Source of the DNA: Physella acuta
Taxonomy: Eukaryota; Mollusca; Gastropoda; Physidae
DNA: 64,000 nucleotides
Direction: 5' to 3'
NCBI RefSeq assembly: GCF_028476545.1
Contig: NW_026732364.1
Location: 287,001-351,000, forward strand
Under the pieces are notes generated by a model. The model ran no database searches, was not told the DNA's origin, and saw nothing but the letters and a program-made list of their open reading frames with translations. Shown here in pieces: positions 32,191 to 44,428 of the stretch (its first letter is position 1; the number at the start of each line of letters is the position of its first letter). A program made the position numbers and the translations under genes.

Positions 32191-34269
32191 TGAGTGACAT
32201 CTCACCTCATAGCTTTATAATCGCTCAGCCATCATCCATCTACGTCCTTGTTTTGGACGGCCGAAGCGAATATTGGACGGCCCTTCTCTATTATTAGACG
32301 ACCAGCTCGAGCATCGTAAGAACATTAAACTGACATTGCAGATTATCGATTTTTTCACGTAAAATTAGCGACAAGACACTTATCGATCTCTATTTTAAAT
32401 TAATTCACGAGAATTCTTAAAGGGGGAAAAGCCGTGTTTGTTAACTTTTTTCCTCAACACAACCTTCCTAAATATTTTTAAAAATAAATCTTTTTAGGCG
32501 ATTGAAATAAAGCAATTTAACTTTAAATCTTCACGCAGGTAAAGAATATACATGACATTTCAATACTGACATTCATAATGTCAGTTTATGACTAAAGGTT
32601 AGTGCTCTAGTTCAACTGCAGTATAGATCATTAGTTTTTGATGGGCCATTACTAAATATTACTATTTACTTTCGTGCCAAGTAATTGTATTCATAGAAAA
32701 TTTAACCTTCCTAGCTCTACTTAATATAGCGAAACTTGTATTAAACTAGGGTGTATTGTAACTTTTTATAACCTCAGGCAGATTATAAAAGTTACATAAA
32801 AAATTGTCGTTAAAGCTACGGTTTCTCCTCTGTTCAAAGCGTTAGCTATAAAAGTTAGAATTATGGTCTGGGGTTAGGGTTTACTCGGATTTTAGGGTAA
32901 CTTCTTGAACGTACGCGTAGTCTAGACAGAAGTTTCCCCGCATGTGTAGCGTACTTTCTACAGAATTTGTTTGTTTATTGTAGACTGGGGATGATCCAAA
33001 GCACCCCCATACCTGTAGTACGCCTTAGATCCGATGTCACAATATGTGCAGTCTATTTAAAAGAAAAAAAAGAAAATATCCGTTTGTTTATTTGTACACT
33101 GAAATAGACTCCTTGAAACTGCGAGTGTGAGGAAGGAATTTATCACGAATATGTATTGAAACATACACGTTTTATGAAATTGTGAAGTGTTTAATATCTA
33201 TAAGAACCCATTTTTAAAATATATTTAAAGATAAGAAGTTAACAAGAATATTCCAGAACGAATTACTCACCCTATGCCGGGTACACATTTAAATACAGGT
33301 GTACAGAGCTACTGTTACTCATCTTACTTAATAAAACATGGATTTGAACTTAGGTCTTTAGGGACATAGTATAGATGACACCAATGCGTATTTTCACAAA
33401 ACCCACCCCAAATCACAATTCTACTTACTTGCCTAATAGAACATAAATCCCACCATTCGACTCACCAAATGCCACATAAACCACACCCCTTCGACTCACC
33501 ACATAAACCCACTATTTGACCCCCCCCCCCATATCTAGTACCACATAATCCACCCTTCGACACAGTTAACCCCACACCCATATTAAAAACATCTTATAAA
33601 ACACAACAGACACTACACATTTTAGATTTGATTGCATTATATTTATATTCAACAATAACCCCGCCTCTTGGCTACATTAACTTTAAAAATTTCTTTAAAA
33701 ACAATTCATACTAAACAAAACAAATAGATGTCTAAGTTAACTAATTTCAGGGAAAAATAATTCTCGTCCAACTTTTGGCACATAGAAGCACGCTTATGTA
33801 AACAAAGAAAAAAAAACTGAAAAAAAATAATTAAATTCGTAAAAAAATATTTAAAAAAAAAGGGACGTAATCTTAACGTGAGACTTCTTGTAAAGTATAA
33901 CTCCGAATAAAAGTCTACGGTTTTGTCCCGCACGATTTATTGAATATCTATCTGTTTATGTCAACACTGGCGCCACTACTGTCAACAAACCAAGTGTTGG
34001 ACCCACTTTACATTTCATGCAAGGCACGCCACCTCCAGTCGCTGTGTATCTAAGGGGGGCCCCGGGGAACAGCACGGGAACATGTTCCTGGGCCCGTGTA
34101 CCGATTGAAATATAATACTTCATCTTCCCCCCATAGACGCGCGTTTATTAGGGTTTATTTGGGTTCATTTGCTGTTTGCGTTTAACTAACTGAACAAAGT
34201 TAAGAGGTAGGCCGTTCTTGTTAAGGGGTGAACTTATCCATATAACTATAATCATAGAGAGCTGTGTAG
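32191..34269. other. unique AT-rich sequence, no gene seen
   Basis: About 2 kb with no recognised exon or element. Near 34040-34130 a GC-rich stretch 'ggggccccggggaacag' and 'acatgttcctgggcccgtg' may be an old repeat end. Confidence 0.45.
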
Positions 34270-34286
34270 CACACACACACACACAC

Positions 34287-34325
<39 letters not shown>

Positions 34326-34562
34326 GTATATATGTATATATGCATATATGTATATATGTATATATGTATATATGTATATATGTATATATGTATATATGTA
34401 TATATGTATATATGTATATATGTGTATATGTATATATGTGTTAATGTATATATATATATGTATGTATATATATATGTATATATATATATATATATATATA
34501 CATATATATATGTATATATTTATGTATATATATATGTATGTATATCTATGTATATCTATATC

Positions 34563-34593
<31 letters not shown>

Positions 34594-34596
34594 GTA

Positions 34597-34635
<39 letters not shown>

Positions 34636-34679
34636 ATCTATGTATATCTATATCTATATATATATACATATATATATAC

Positions 34680-34766
<87 letters not shown>
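34270..34766. repeat. compound (CA)n, (TATG)n and (TA)n microsatellite, ~500 bp
   Basis: Starts (CA)n, then (TA)n, a long stretch of 'tatatgtatatatg', and a final pure (TA)n of about 80 bp. Several open frames of Ile/Tyr/Met arise from it. Confidence 0.98.
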
Positions 34767-34770
<4 letters not shown>

Positions 34771-35295
34771 GAAAGGCAGTTTGTTGTGTAGAAAAAAGCT
34801 AATCGAATTGGATGTTGTCGGTTGAAGCCAACAGAAAGAAGATGTCGTGTAGCGCCCAGCGTGAGAGAAATTGATATTTGAAATTGAAATTCCGAACTGG
34901 CGGGCTATCTTCAAGTAGGCGGGGGTTGTGCACCGTGCAACACTATTGAGGACGTCGTGATCTAACCGAAAACGTGCTTAAAACACAAATCTGGTTATTA
35001 GTTATCGTCCAGATTTTTTTTTTAAGTTCAGGATAAACTAATTTTCGAAATATTATTTTGGCTTTAGTTATTATAATTTTTGTATGAGATTTAAAAAGAA
35101 ATAACGAACAAAAAAATAATTATAAAAATTGTGTTCTGCTGATTAAAAAAAATATTATTTGGAGTTTATTCATACGTTTGGTATTTCCATTGAAAGTTCT
35201 GCTTCAGGTCGGGATGACCTTACAGATGTAGTGGATAAGGAAATACGGTGGATATTGTGCTTGGATTAAACCAAAGTTTCCAACATTCGTTACAG
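34767..35295. other. unique sequence upstream of candidate exon
   Basis: No element recognised. The last 20 bases, 'agtttccaacattcgttaca', end in 'cag' and could be a weak splice acceptor. Confidence 0.4.
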
Positions 35296-35371
35296 TGCCA
35301 CGTGGCAAGTGTGATCATGTTCCCTGCCAGTTTTTCGTTTTGGATAATAGCAACACTGACGGCGGCAAACG
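35296..35371 (+). CDS. candidate first coding exon with signal peptide
   Basis: ATG at 35317 with A at -3 reads MFPASFSFWIIATLTAAN, then one extra base, then a strong donor gtgagt at 35372. The peptide has the shape of a secretory signal: short N-region, hydrophobic core FSFWIIATLT, then small residues AAN. Phase 1 introns after signal peptides are common in animal secreted and membrane proteins. The palindrome gccacgtggc (E-box) is at 35297-35306. An acceptor-like ttacag ends at 35295. Later exons cannot be found with confidence. The protein family is unknown. Confidence 0.35.
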
Positions 35372-35413
35372 GTGAGTACTAACATAACTGTATTATACGT
35401 GTGTGCGTACACG

Positions 35414-35700
35414 CAGAGGCGTAGCGACCCTTCCCGGCGCCCGGGGACAAACTTTCAACTTTCAATTTGCACCCCCACCCTCAAACTTTCAACTTGCACC
35501 CCCCTCAAACTTTCAATTTGCAACCCCCTCAAACTTTTAATTTGCACCCCCCCCCCCCCCACAAAATATTTTTTTTATATTTAAAATGCAAAACTGCAGC
35601 TAAAATGAGATTTTAATTTGTTTTTCCAACCCATTTTGGCGCCCCCTAAGGTCGGCGCCCGGGGACATAAGTACCCCCCACCCACCTCGCTACGCCTATG
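35414..35700. mobile_element. MITE, family CAGAGGCGTAGCGACC, longest copy
   Basis: Starts 'cagaggcgtagcgaccc' and ends 'tcgctacgcctatg'. The left arm contains four 18-25 bp units of 'aaactttcaatttgcaccc', an internal tandem expansion. Flanks cgtacacg (35406-35413) and cgtacatc (35701-35708) agree at six of eight positions. Confidence 0.75.
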
Positions 35701-36638
35701 CGTACATCTCTGTATGTGTGTATTTATTATGAGTGAGTGCTAGGTGTGGCGCCTACGCCATAACAGTGAACATTCAATTACGAATCTACTCACTTTGAAG
35801 GTCACAGGTCACGTACGTGTACAGAAAGTCGCCGTGTTGAGTCGCAAGTCACGTGAGTGTAGTCACGTCACCAGCAACCAGCGACGTAAACACATGTAAC
35901 AAACCAAACCTCGTTGTAAGTTACGATGTAACTTATCAGAAAATTACCGTGGAAGACTGCGTTTGTTTTAAAAAAAAAACAGAAAAAAAATCAATATTAT
36001 ATTATTCAACAAAGTGAAGACTTATGTCTACCATGACAGTCTTTGAATACTTGATCAATGTCCTCAACTGTCTTCTCAAGAAGATTCTCTTCAGTATCAC
36101 GCTGTCCTTCTATCGGTGTCTTCTATCCGTGTTGATTTATCTGCTCCGTCTAGACATGTTAGTTATCTTCATTGTCATTGGACAAATCTACATTTAAACA
36201 ATCAATATCCCCCCTAAACCCCTTCCCAAAATAGTCATTGCTGTATTTAAGTTTCCATTTCCAAGGTTCTCACAAATAGTTACCGTTGCTCACCCATTAG
36301 ATTAAGGAAGCAACAGAATTCCGTTTAAAAAAAAAAAAAAACTATTGTCAGCTGGTCTAAGTTTCAGGTTTTTAACTGGTGCAAGACAGGTTTCACTGCA
36401 GTAAAATGTCCTTAAATGTATTTCACAAAATGAATGCGCGGCAGGTTCACAACTTCAACGCGGTTGCGCACCAATCACTACATCTGAAGTATTTTTAGCA
36501 CTTATAGTGTAAACAGTCGATGAAATAAACAACCTCTTGTATTCAACTCGTTCAACATTTATCCTGTGTAATAAAAAAAAACCATTATTTGAAGCGATTT
36601 GAATAAAGTATTTCAACTGAAAAAAAAAATCATGCTAT
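35701..36638. other. unique sequence, no gene seen
   Basis: Contains several 'cacgtac' and 'tcacgtgagt' E-box-like words at 35800-35860. No exon recognised. Confidence 0.45.
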
Positions 36639-36714
36639 AATAGGGCTTGTAAGTAGGTCACAAGTCACAACTTCTCGTACACGATTTCGAGACCGTAGAC
36701 TTACAAGCCCTATT
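36639..36714. mobile_element. 76 bp palindromic mini-element
   Basis: Ends aatagggcttgtaagt and acttacaagccctatt are perfect 16 bp inverted repeats. Related to 16409-16492 in opposite orientation (shared gtaggtcac and cgtagac). Non-coding. Confidence 0.75.
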
Positions 36715-37649
36715 GTAAAGGTGCTCTAATCACATCACAGCTTATAATATTACGGCTATTTGCGAAAACAAAAGCGTATGGCTAAGGCAGACTGGACGTA
36801 TTCGTACAGAATAAATCGCTGCAAGGATATCTACGATCCCGATTACTCTTTCTTTTCAGAGATTTATTTTTTATTATTCCCAGTCAAAATTAAAATTTGA
36901 ATTCTAAAAAACTTCAAATAATATCTATTTTTTTCTTATCTATAATAAAAATGTCAACAAAGCCATTCACAAACTCCTAAAAGTTTTGATTTGATTGGTC
37001 GGCTTTGTATTATATTCTATTATCCCAAAAAATTCGCTGTACAATTTTTTTCAGGCTATTAAATCGGATAGACATTAAACCCTCCTACTTAAGCTAACAC
37101 AAACTGCCAGCTTAAAAATCAATTTTTTATAAATCTTTTTTGATTAAATTTGAAGACTCTTTTCAAGTGTAGACTCCAACAAGGGGGACAGCCCAAAAAA
37201 AAAAAAGAATTATTTTTAACGCCCCCTTGATCAGACGTGGCTTTTGCTTGTCTATTCAACCATTTTGTAGAAGTGAGCAAAAGAATAAAAAAAAATGAAT
37301 TTGAAAAGAAAATACGTAGAGAACACTTGAAATATTTGAGACGTGGATAACGCGTGAATTTGATCCAGAATTGGTGAGTAAATCTAGATATGTCTCAAGT
37401 GTGAAGGGGGATGTGTGGGAGACTGCTGGGTGTGGGGATTGGGGGACAGGGCGGTTCCCATCGACGGGGTACCGTGTAGGGGGGATTTAGGGCCTAAACG
37501 CTCATCTTTTGTGCCGGCGTCTCTCGATGTAAACACCGGGCTCCGCTCTTGTAGTCTGGGAGTTTAACTCGGATCACGAGCTAGTTGGACGTCGGTTTTT
37601 TTAAAGGGTTCAGTTACATCACTGTCGTGGCTATTGTGGTAAGGAGCTG
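36715..37649. other. unique AT-rich sequence, no gene seen
   Basis: No element recognised. Confidence 0.5.
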
Positions 37650-37975
37650 TGGTAGGGGTTGCATGTGTGTGTGGGGGTTGAGTGTGGGGGTATGAGAGTG
37701 TGTGGGGGTTGGGGGTTGGGGTTGGATGTGTCTGGGGGTTAAGTGTGTGGGAAAGAGGTGAGTGTGTGGGGGTTGAGTGTGGGTGGTTTAGTGTGTGGGA
37801 GTTAAGTGTGTTGGGGGTTAAGTGTGTGTGGGGGTTGAGTGTGTGAGGGGGTTGAGTGTGTGGGGGTTGAGTGTGTGTGGGGGTTGAGTATGTGTATGAG
37901 GGTTGAGTATGTGTGGGGTTATATTGTGTGTGGGGTTGAGTATTTATGGGGGTTGAGTGTATGTGTATGGAGGAG
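37650..37975. repeat. GT-rich minisatellite 'gtgtgtgggggttga'
   Basis: Irregular 14-17 bp units of 'gagtgtgtgggggtt'. The G-strand has many GGGGG clusters and could fold into G-quadruplexes. Confidence 0.85.
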
Positions 37976-38062
37976 GTTAGACTTGGGCATCACCTTAAAA
38001 AAGCCATACATGAAGAATGTATATAAAAGGGGAGGGTTGGCGTCAAAATCCTCGATTAGCAG

Positions 38063-38140
38063 TATCGTCTTCTTCTTCTTCGATCTTAGTTGTATTATTG
38101 GACGGGATTTCCCCCAGCACAATTATGTATTACCTGCCAA
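38063..38140 (-). mobile_element. SINE family 2, 3' tail fragment
   Basis: 'cttcttcttcttcgatctta' followed by 'attggacgggatt' and 'ccagcacaatta' match the tail region of the family 2 SINE on the minus strand. The rest of the element is not present; a C-rich short repeat follows. Confidence 0.55.
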
Positions 38141-38154
38141 TACCGCTCACCCTA

Positions 38155-38222
38155 CATAACCCCTCACCCCCACACAACCCCTCACCCCCACACAACCCCT
38201 CACCCCACATCACCACCCCACT
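38155..38222. repeat. 17 bp C-rich repeat, about 4 copies
   Basis: Unit 'cctcacccccacacaac'. Confidence 0.8.
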
Positions 38223-38546
38223 TAACCCAGCCCCTCGGGTCATGTTTAGTTTACCCAAATCCAGGAAATAACACCGTCCACTGCGACATTTTGAGTCTTT
38301 TCTCACTTGATCAAATCCATTTCCCAATCACTAATGTCGCTGGGATTTTTCTTACATTTGTCCAGAGTGGAAGTAATTTTCTTCCTGCTAATGCCGGCCA
38401 CCAACTCCCGAGAACTCGGGCTTGTAAAAGCCCCACTTCCGGCCATTACACGGCGACCTAATTCTGACGTATTTCCGTCTGGTATTGGTTGTGCGCGATG
38501 TAATGAAGTTCTTTTAGAAATTTAGGGCGCCCTTTATTCAATTTTA

Positions 38547-38795
<249 letters not shown>

Positions 38796-38899
38796 TTTAT
38801 ATACATACGGACAGGCAGATTATTCAAACTAAATACAACATACACATTTTAAATCTTTTTTTTTCAATTTACGTGTGAAATTGTTTATTTGTAACAACA

Positions 38900-39245
38900 T
38901 ATCGTGTACAATAGTTTATTATGCAATTTTGAACATACCATGTACAAAGTTTATCAAACATTTTTTGAACATACCGTTCACAAAGTTTTATTATACTTTT
39001 TTGACACAATCGTCTGCATCGATGTGTCACTAGCCAGTAGCAGACGATCGCATTCCTCCAGCAAGCACGACGCTGCAGTCGAATCACAAAAATCCAATTC
39101 CAGTCGACATTGTCTAAACCCAATACACCACGGGACAAAACGCTGCCCTCTGAGGGTATGCCAGGTGAACGGATTAGACGACTCTGGCATCCAGCTGTCG
39201 CCGGGCTGGGCATTCAGGGCGTTAGTCTAATCCTGAACCACGGAC
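38900..39245 (-). other. coding-like GC-rich segment of unknown origin
   Basis: On the minus strand a frame of about 70 codons with balanced composition runs SNPFTWHTLRGQ to SDTSMQTIVSKKYNKTL and a stop, followed by aataaa. Two or three ~47 bp units ('gaacataccatgtacaaagt') follow it at 38905-39000. It stands out from the AT-rich surroundings and could be the end of a transposase, retrogene or host exon. I do not recognise the family. Confidence 0.3.
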
Positions 39246-39525
39246 TTTGCTGGAATAATGGGCTTTTCTAGTCATAATAGGCTTCCCTGTACATAATGGG
39301 CTTTTCTGTTTATATTGGGCGTTTCTGTTCATAATGGGTTCTCTGTTCATGATGGGCTTTTCTGTTCATAATGGGCTTTTCTGTTCACAATGGGCTTTTC
39401 TGTTCACAATGGGCTTTTCTCTGTTCATAATGGGCTTCTCTGTTCATAATGGGCTTTTCTGATCACAATGGGCTTCTCTGTTCATTATGGGCTTTTCTGT
39501 TCATAGTGGGATTTTTTGTTTACCT
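39246..39525. repeat. 21 bp minisatellite, about 13 copies
   Basis: Unit 'cataatgggcttttctgttc' with variants (cacaatgggc, catgatgggc). Confidence 0.9.
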
Positions 39526-39591
39526 TTCATGGACTCAGTTTTTTTTTGTTTCTACATTAAATGACGCTTTTTGGAATTTTAATACAATTAA

Positions 39592-39593
<2 letters not shown>

Positions 39594-39664
<71 letters not shown>

Positions 39665-39680
39665 TATACATACATTATAT
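39594..39680. repeat. (TA)n microsatellite
   Basis: About 33 TA units, then 'aatatatacatacat'. Confidence 0.97.
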
Positions 39681-40097
39681 AATGTAGCGCTTTTAAATAC
39701 AAAAGGAAGAATCAATTAATTACCAAGACGTACGTATTTACTGACTTCAATGACTTTTTTGTAATTAACCACTATTTTGTTTTTAATTAACTTTTTAAAA
39801 AAAATGAACTCAAGGTCTTAGTTATAAACTCAAGGTTCGGTCTATAAGTCAAACTAGCTCTCTTCAGTTGGTGCGAGGGATGGAGGGGGGGGGGGGGGGG
39901 GCGAAGGGAGGAGGGTGAGGCGGGTGGTCTAGAAACCTGGTCTAAGCCTTAAACTAAACAAATGCTGCTAGAAGACGTGTTAATTTTTTTTTAAGCACTG
40001 TTCAGCCGTCTCCGGAAGATCTAATCGTTAAGCAATTTGAGATTTGACTTTTCCCCCTCGCTCCTCCGCACGTTTCCAAATGTCGATCACGTGTGTA
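39681..40097. other. unique sequence with a long G run
   Basis: G run at about 39886-39901. Nothing else recognised. Confidence 0.5.
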
Positions 40098-40875
40098 ACT
40101 ATGTAACAACTTAAGCTCCTGTGTGTAAATCTTTGTAACAACTTAAGCTCCCTTGTGTAAATCTTTGTAACGACTTAAGCTCCTGTGTGTAAATCTTTGT
40201 AACAACTCAAGCTCCTGTGTGTAAATCTTTGTAACAACTTAAGCTCCTGTGTGTAAATCTTTGTAACAACTTAAGCTCCTGTGTGTAAATCTTTGTAACA
40301 ACTTAAGCTCCTGTGTGTAAATCTTTGTAACAACTTAAGCTCCTGTGTGTAAATCTTTGTAACAACCTAAGCTCCTGTGTGTAAATTTTTGTAACAACTT
40401 AAGCTCATGTGTGTACATTGTACATTTTTAACAGGTTAAGCTCCTGTGTGTACATTTTTGTAACAACTTAAGCTCCTGTGTGTAAATTTTTTTAACAGGT
40501 TAAGCTCCTGTGTGTACACTTTTAACAGGTTAAGCTCCTGTGTGTACATTTTTAACAGGTTAAGCTCCTGTGTATAAATCTTTTTAACAACCTAAACTCA
40601 TTTGTGTAAATGTATGTACGATATAAGTCTCAGTGTGCACATTTTTATAACAACACTTAAGCTCCCGTGCGTAAATCTTTTAAAACAACTTAAGCTCACG
40701 TGTGTAAATCTTTAAAACAACGTAAGCTCACGTGTGTAAATCTTTAAAACAACGTGAGCTCACATGTGCACATTTTTGTAACAAGACTTAAGCTCCCTTG
40801 CGTAAATCTTTAAATCAACTTAAGCTCACGTGTGTAAATCTGTGTAACGTCTTCAGCTCCTATGTGTAACTCTTT
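40098..40875. repeat. 32 bp minisatellite, about 24 copies
   Basis: Unit 'taacaacttaagctcctgtg' plus 'tgtaaatctttg'. Units at 40130-40400 are nearly uniform; those to the right vary ('acaggttaagctcctg', 'acgtgtgtaaatcttt'). Confidence 0.93.
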
Positions 40876-40929
40876 GTCAAAGAAAAAAAAAAGAAGAAAA
40901 AAAAAATGATTTGAATGTCAAGGTTAGAG

Positions 40930-41035
40930 AACCCAGACAGGACTTGGGAAGAGAGAGGGGGAGGGGGGGGGGGGGGTGAGGGCAGAGAAGGGGGAGGGGG
41001 GGGAGGGCAGAGAAGGGGGAGGGGGGGTGAGGGCT
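40930..41035. repeat. G-rich repeat (gggggagggggggg)
   Basis: Three units of 'gagggcagagaagggggagg' with long G runs; likely G-quadruplex-forming. Confidence 0.8.
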
Positions 41036-41404
41036 AGAATATGATACAACGTCCGCCCAAGGAGCGGGACAGATCCCTATTGTTCGGCGTTATTACCACG
41101 TGAAGTCAGCGCCACGGCCCCTTTCATTGACGGTGGCAGAAAGCTTTTGGGCGGGAAAGGTGCAGGTAGTGTGTGTGTCTCCGTGTTTATCATTATAGGA
41201 GGAGCAGACGATCTGAAATATAAAAAAAAGAGATATTGTCGTTAGGAAAAAAAAATATAAGGACGACTGGTAACTTATTCAGGTGTTACGTGTTGGTTGC
41301 TTTTTAGGCTGGTTGTAGTGTTAGATAGGGTGGGGGTGGGGTGGGGGGGGGGGATTAGTATAGGAAGAATTAATGTAGGCGATTTGGTTTGAAGCTGTTT
41401 ACAA

Positions 41405-41478
41405 GGATACGGGTGAAAGATTTGAACCCGGTTTAGTCCAAACGCCGGATGAGATCGCCTGCACTACACCACTATAGT
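41405..41478 (-). mobile_element. tRNA-like relic, reversed
   Basis: On the minus strand 'tggtgtagtgcaggcgatc' (A-box-like) and 'ccgggttcaaatctttcacc' (B-box-like) are spaced as in a tRNA, but stems do not close well. It is unlike SINE families 1 and 2. Confidence 0.45.
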
Positions 41479-41984
41479 TATAATTGTTTAGTTAAACTTT
41501 TATATATTATTATTATTCTTTATTTATTTTATTTATATATATATATATATATTTTTGCAAGTGTTGGCTTAAAACCAGTTTGATCATATTTTAATTTTGT
41601 TCGTCTTTTTTCTTTGAAGTATTTTATGATTTGATATTTCACATTGATCAAATTTTAAACTTTCATTTTAACAAATACAATTAATCAAGGGGTCCGATTG
41701 TTGTGTGTTAAGGGTCTGTAACTGTCCTATCCTCGATGTGATATACAACTATCTTACATTGTAAGAAACGTTATATCTCTGAAAACGAACGTGGGGTAGG
41801 ATAAGGGTTTGTAGAGCGTTGGGTTGGGTTGTCCGGATGTATGTCTGTGCGTGTGTGTGTGTGTGGGGGGGGGGGGTGGTTATGTAAATGGGTCGTTGTA
41901 TTGTTTTTTTTAAAATTTGTTTTGTTTTCTGTTATATCATAACTGGTGTTGTGTGTCAAAGAGGTGGCTCATATCAAATTGGTC
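41479..41984. other. unique sequence, no gene seen
   Basis: Short (TA)n at 41537-41552 and a GT/G-rich run at 41850-41880. Confidence 0.5.
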
Positions 41985-42325
41985 GCTCATGCTAATAATG
42001 ATGTTTCTTGTCTATGCGGTGTTTCATGTCCATTTGTCGAAGTGGTGTTTCACCTCAGAAAGGTGTTTCATTTTAAACTTGTGTTTCATTTCAAAACGGT
42101 GTTTCAACTCATGCAGGTGTTTCATTTTAAACTTGTGTTTCATTTCAAAACGGTGTTTCAACTCATGCAGGTGTTTCATTTTAAACTTGAGTTTCATTTC
42201 AAAATAGTGTTTCAACTCATAAAGGTGTTTCATTTTAAACTTGTGTTTCATTTCAAAACGGTGTTTCAACTCATAGAATTGTTTCATTTAAAACGTATGC
42301 TTCATCTCAAAAGATGTTTCAAAAT
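41985..42325. repeat. 54 bp / 18 bp minisatellite
   Basis: Three 18 bp sub-units ('gtttcattttaaacttgt', 'gtttcatttcaaaacggt', 'gtttcaactcatgcaggt') build a 54 bp higher-order unit repeated about four times. Confidence 0.9.
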
Positions 42326-42659
42326 CCGTTTCTGGCTAAAACAGAAACAATTCCACCTGTGTCTCAAACCCAATCGATCCCCGATGCCTTAATCTTATCG
42401 TACTAAACAACGGCCGTCTAGCCTCGCCTTGGGAACTCCCGGGCTTTCAAGACAACAATGAGTACTCGTATCTCACGGGTAGTAATTAACTAGTTTTTAA
42501 TTACCTGCCACCGTCGTTGGTTAGACCGACGGGTCCCTAGACTAGACGTTCCCGTGGCCGTATAATCAGGACCGATGTCTCCAGCGCGGGATGTACTTTG
42601 TGGAGAACAAGCTTTATCTGGAAGCGTTGACTGTTTCCGGCGGCTGTTTGATGTGTTGA

Positions 42660-42835
42660 GGCAAGAAATTAACCCTTGCACGGGTGATATTTTGTTCCTA
42701 TCAAAAGAAATTAACCCTTGCACGTCGGATATATTTTTTTTTCTTGTTATAAGAAATTAACCCTTGCACGACTGTTATCTTTTTTTTGTCAAAAGATATT
42801 AACCCTTGAACGGCTGATATCTTTTTTTTCTTGTC
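42660..42835. repeat. ~54 bp repeat, 4 copies
   Basis: Each unit starts 'gaaattaacccttgcacg' and ends with 'gatat' and a T run. Confidence 0.85.
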
Positions 42836-42877
42836 ATTTTGTTTGATTCCGTACGCAAGGCGGCATCAGCGGCCTCT

Positions 42878-42913
42878 GTGATTAGTTTAATTAATCCAGT
42901 GATGGGTGATTAG
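42878..42913. promoter_or_regulatory. cluster of homeodomain-type sites
   Basis: gtgattag (42878-42885), taattaatcc (42888-42897) and gtgattag (42906-42913) within 36 bp. TAATTA and TAATCC are target cores of Antennapedia-type and K50 (Otx-type) homeodomains. The surrounding 42840-42990 is not repetitive. Enhancer role is inference. Confidence 0.25.
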
Positions 42914-43080
42914 CCCAGGCAATGTGGCCAGATATTTTATGACAACGAGGGAGTTACTGTAAGGCCAGGTATAAAACCACGACCAAATTTGACACATTCT
43001 CAACAAGCCTTAAATTTCCTACAATCATCTTCCAATAGAGTGGGGTTGTAATATGGGAAGATGTATGACTGATATAGTAA

Positions 43081-43290
43081 CTAAAGTATAGTTCACTTTT
43101 CAAACCTGACGGTCCATGGAGACAAGTGCAGTAGAGTTCAGCACTAAGCCCACCCGAATTTACATTTTCCTAACGTGAGTTAGGTACTCATCACAGCTGG
43201 GCGGAGTTAGGGACATTCTACTTACTTCAACGCAGATTCGAACTCGAGACTTTCGGGTTATCAGTCTAGCGCTCTATCTCTTGGCCACGT
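43081..43290 (-). mobile_element. tRNA-derived SINE, family 1, reversed
   Basis: Reads 'acctgacggtccatggagac', 'acgtgagttaggtactcatc', 'attcgaactcgagactttcg', ending 'ctctatctcttggccacgtt'. Complete head and most of the body. Confidence 0.75.
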
Positions 43291-43311
43291 TTAACCCTTA
43301 CAAGCAATAAT

Positions 43312-43480
43312 CAGTGTTCCTTCCAGACTTTTTTCGGGTGGACGGGGGGCGGACACTAGTTAGTATATGTTTAGTATATAAATTCCATCTCGTTCGGGGG
43401 GTGGGGGGGGGGGGGGGTGGCGGGTCGGTAGACTTTCTTCGCCCCCCCTCATTTGGGGTAGAGGGAGAGAGAAGATTCCT
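43312..43480. mobile_element. hAT-like MITE, G-rich (family CAGTGTTTCTTCC)
   Basis: Starts 'cagtgttccttccagact', has 'tagtatataaattccatctc' in the middle and G/C runs. The right end may be 'gaagattccttgctg'. No target duplication found. Confidence 0.5.
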
Positions 43481-44341
43481 TGCTGATCTATGGGCTAGAA
43501 CTTAACCCTCGAAAGACTGACCTAGACCAGAAATGAACCATTCTCCGAGGATGAAATACAGCGAACAATTTAACCCTTGTATGATCGACAGCGAACCTCC
43601 AACACGTCAGTGCAGATCTCGCAGTTATTGTTGCAGTCATTATAAATATCTGGCTATGGTTTGGTTTGTGCTTGTTTGTCGTATGCAGTGAAGTGTACTC
43701 GAGATTGAAGTAACTTCATTCACACAACCCAGTGGTGTATTTACCATAAACAAAGAGTTCGTTGTACAGATTAGACTATAGACTTGGCTGAACAAAATGT
43801 CTCTCATATTGAACAGTTAGATTGTATAGCGGGGAGGTAAGCATTTCTTGACTAGAGTGGATCTCAATGTTGTGGTTGTGAATTACGTTTTTGGTGTTAT
43901 GCTGCGGGGCTCAAATCTTAAACCCAGCTCGTTCAGATGTAGCTGCGTTAAATTGTTACTTTTCTGCTTTGGATTATCAGTTACGAGCCGACCCGCGGCG
44001 TATCACTAGCCGCTATTTAGTTTTATTTTCTACTTTTCAGTAATTCATAATTTGTGAATTCGACAGTACCAATGCTGTCACTGAAAATATTTGCTTTAAA
44101 ACACTAAAACCCTCCTTTCCCCACAACCCCCCCCCCCTCCTCGTGAAAGCAGCCTCCTTATAGTTAACTCCCCTAAGTTTAAAATTGTTTCAAACTAAAT
44201 CATCTGCCCCTAATAGGCGTCACTAAACCCTGCTCTACGATTGTAAACATTTAGCGTGAACCACAGCTCACCAGACCATGTGGGGGTGGGGGTGGTTGCG
44301 ATATGCCTAGAGAGGAAGAGAGGGGACTGCTAAATAAAGGA
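43481..44341. other. unique sequence, no gene seen
   Basis: No exon or element recognised. Confidence 0.5.
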
Positions 44342-44428
44342 AGTTCTACTGGTTTGAAACCGGGATCCGAACTCGAGATTTTCAGATTAGCAGTCGACCT
44401 ATCTACATTTCGACAACACCGTCCCAGT
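44342..44428 (-). mobile_element. SINE family 1 head, reversed
   Basis: 'gggatccgaactcgagattt' and 'tcagattagcagtcgaccta' then 'acaccgtccca' match the tRNA head on the minus strand; the body is absent. Confidence 0.6.

Noticed and set aside
31716-32297. 193-codon frame of His/Thr repeats
   Set aside because: By-product of the 21 bp array, open on both strands.
34218-34802. Frames rich in Ile, Tyr and Met
   Set aside because: Translation of (TA)n/(TATG)n microsatellite. The same holds at 38544, 39449, 50283, 53260 and 63691.
40098-40875. Possible CRISPR-like array
   Set aside because: Units are contiguous with no unique spacers; all such arrays here are minisatellites, and the genome is eukaryotic.
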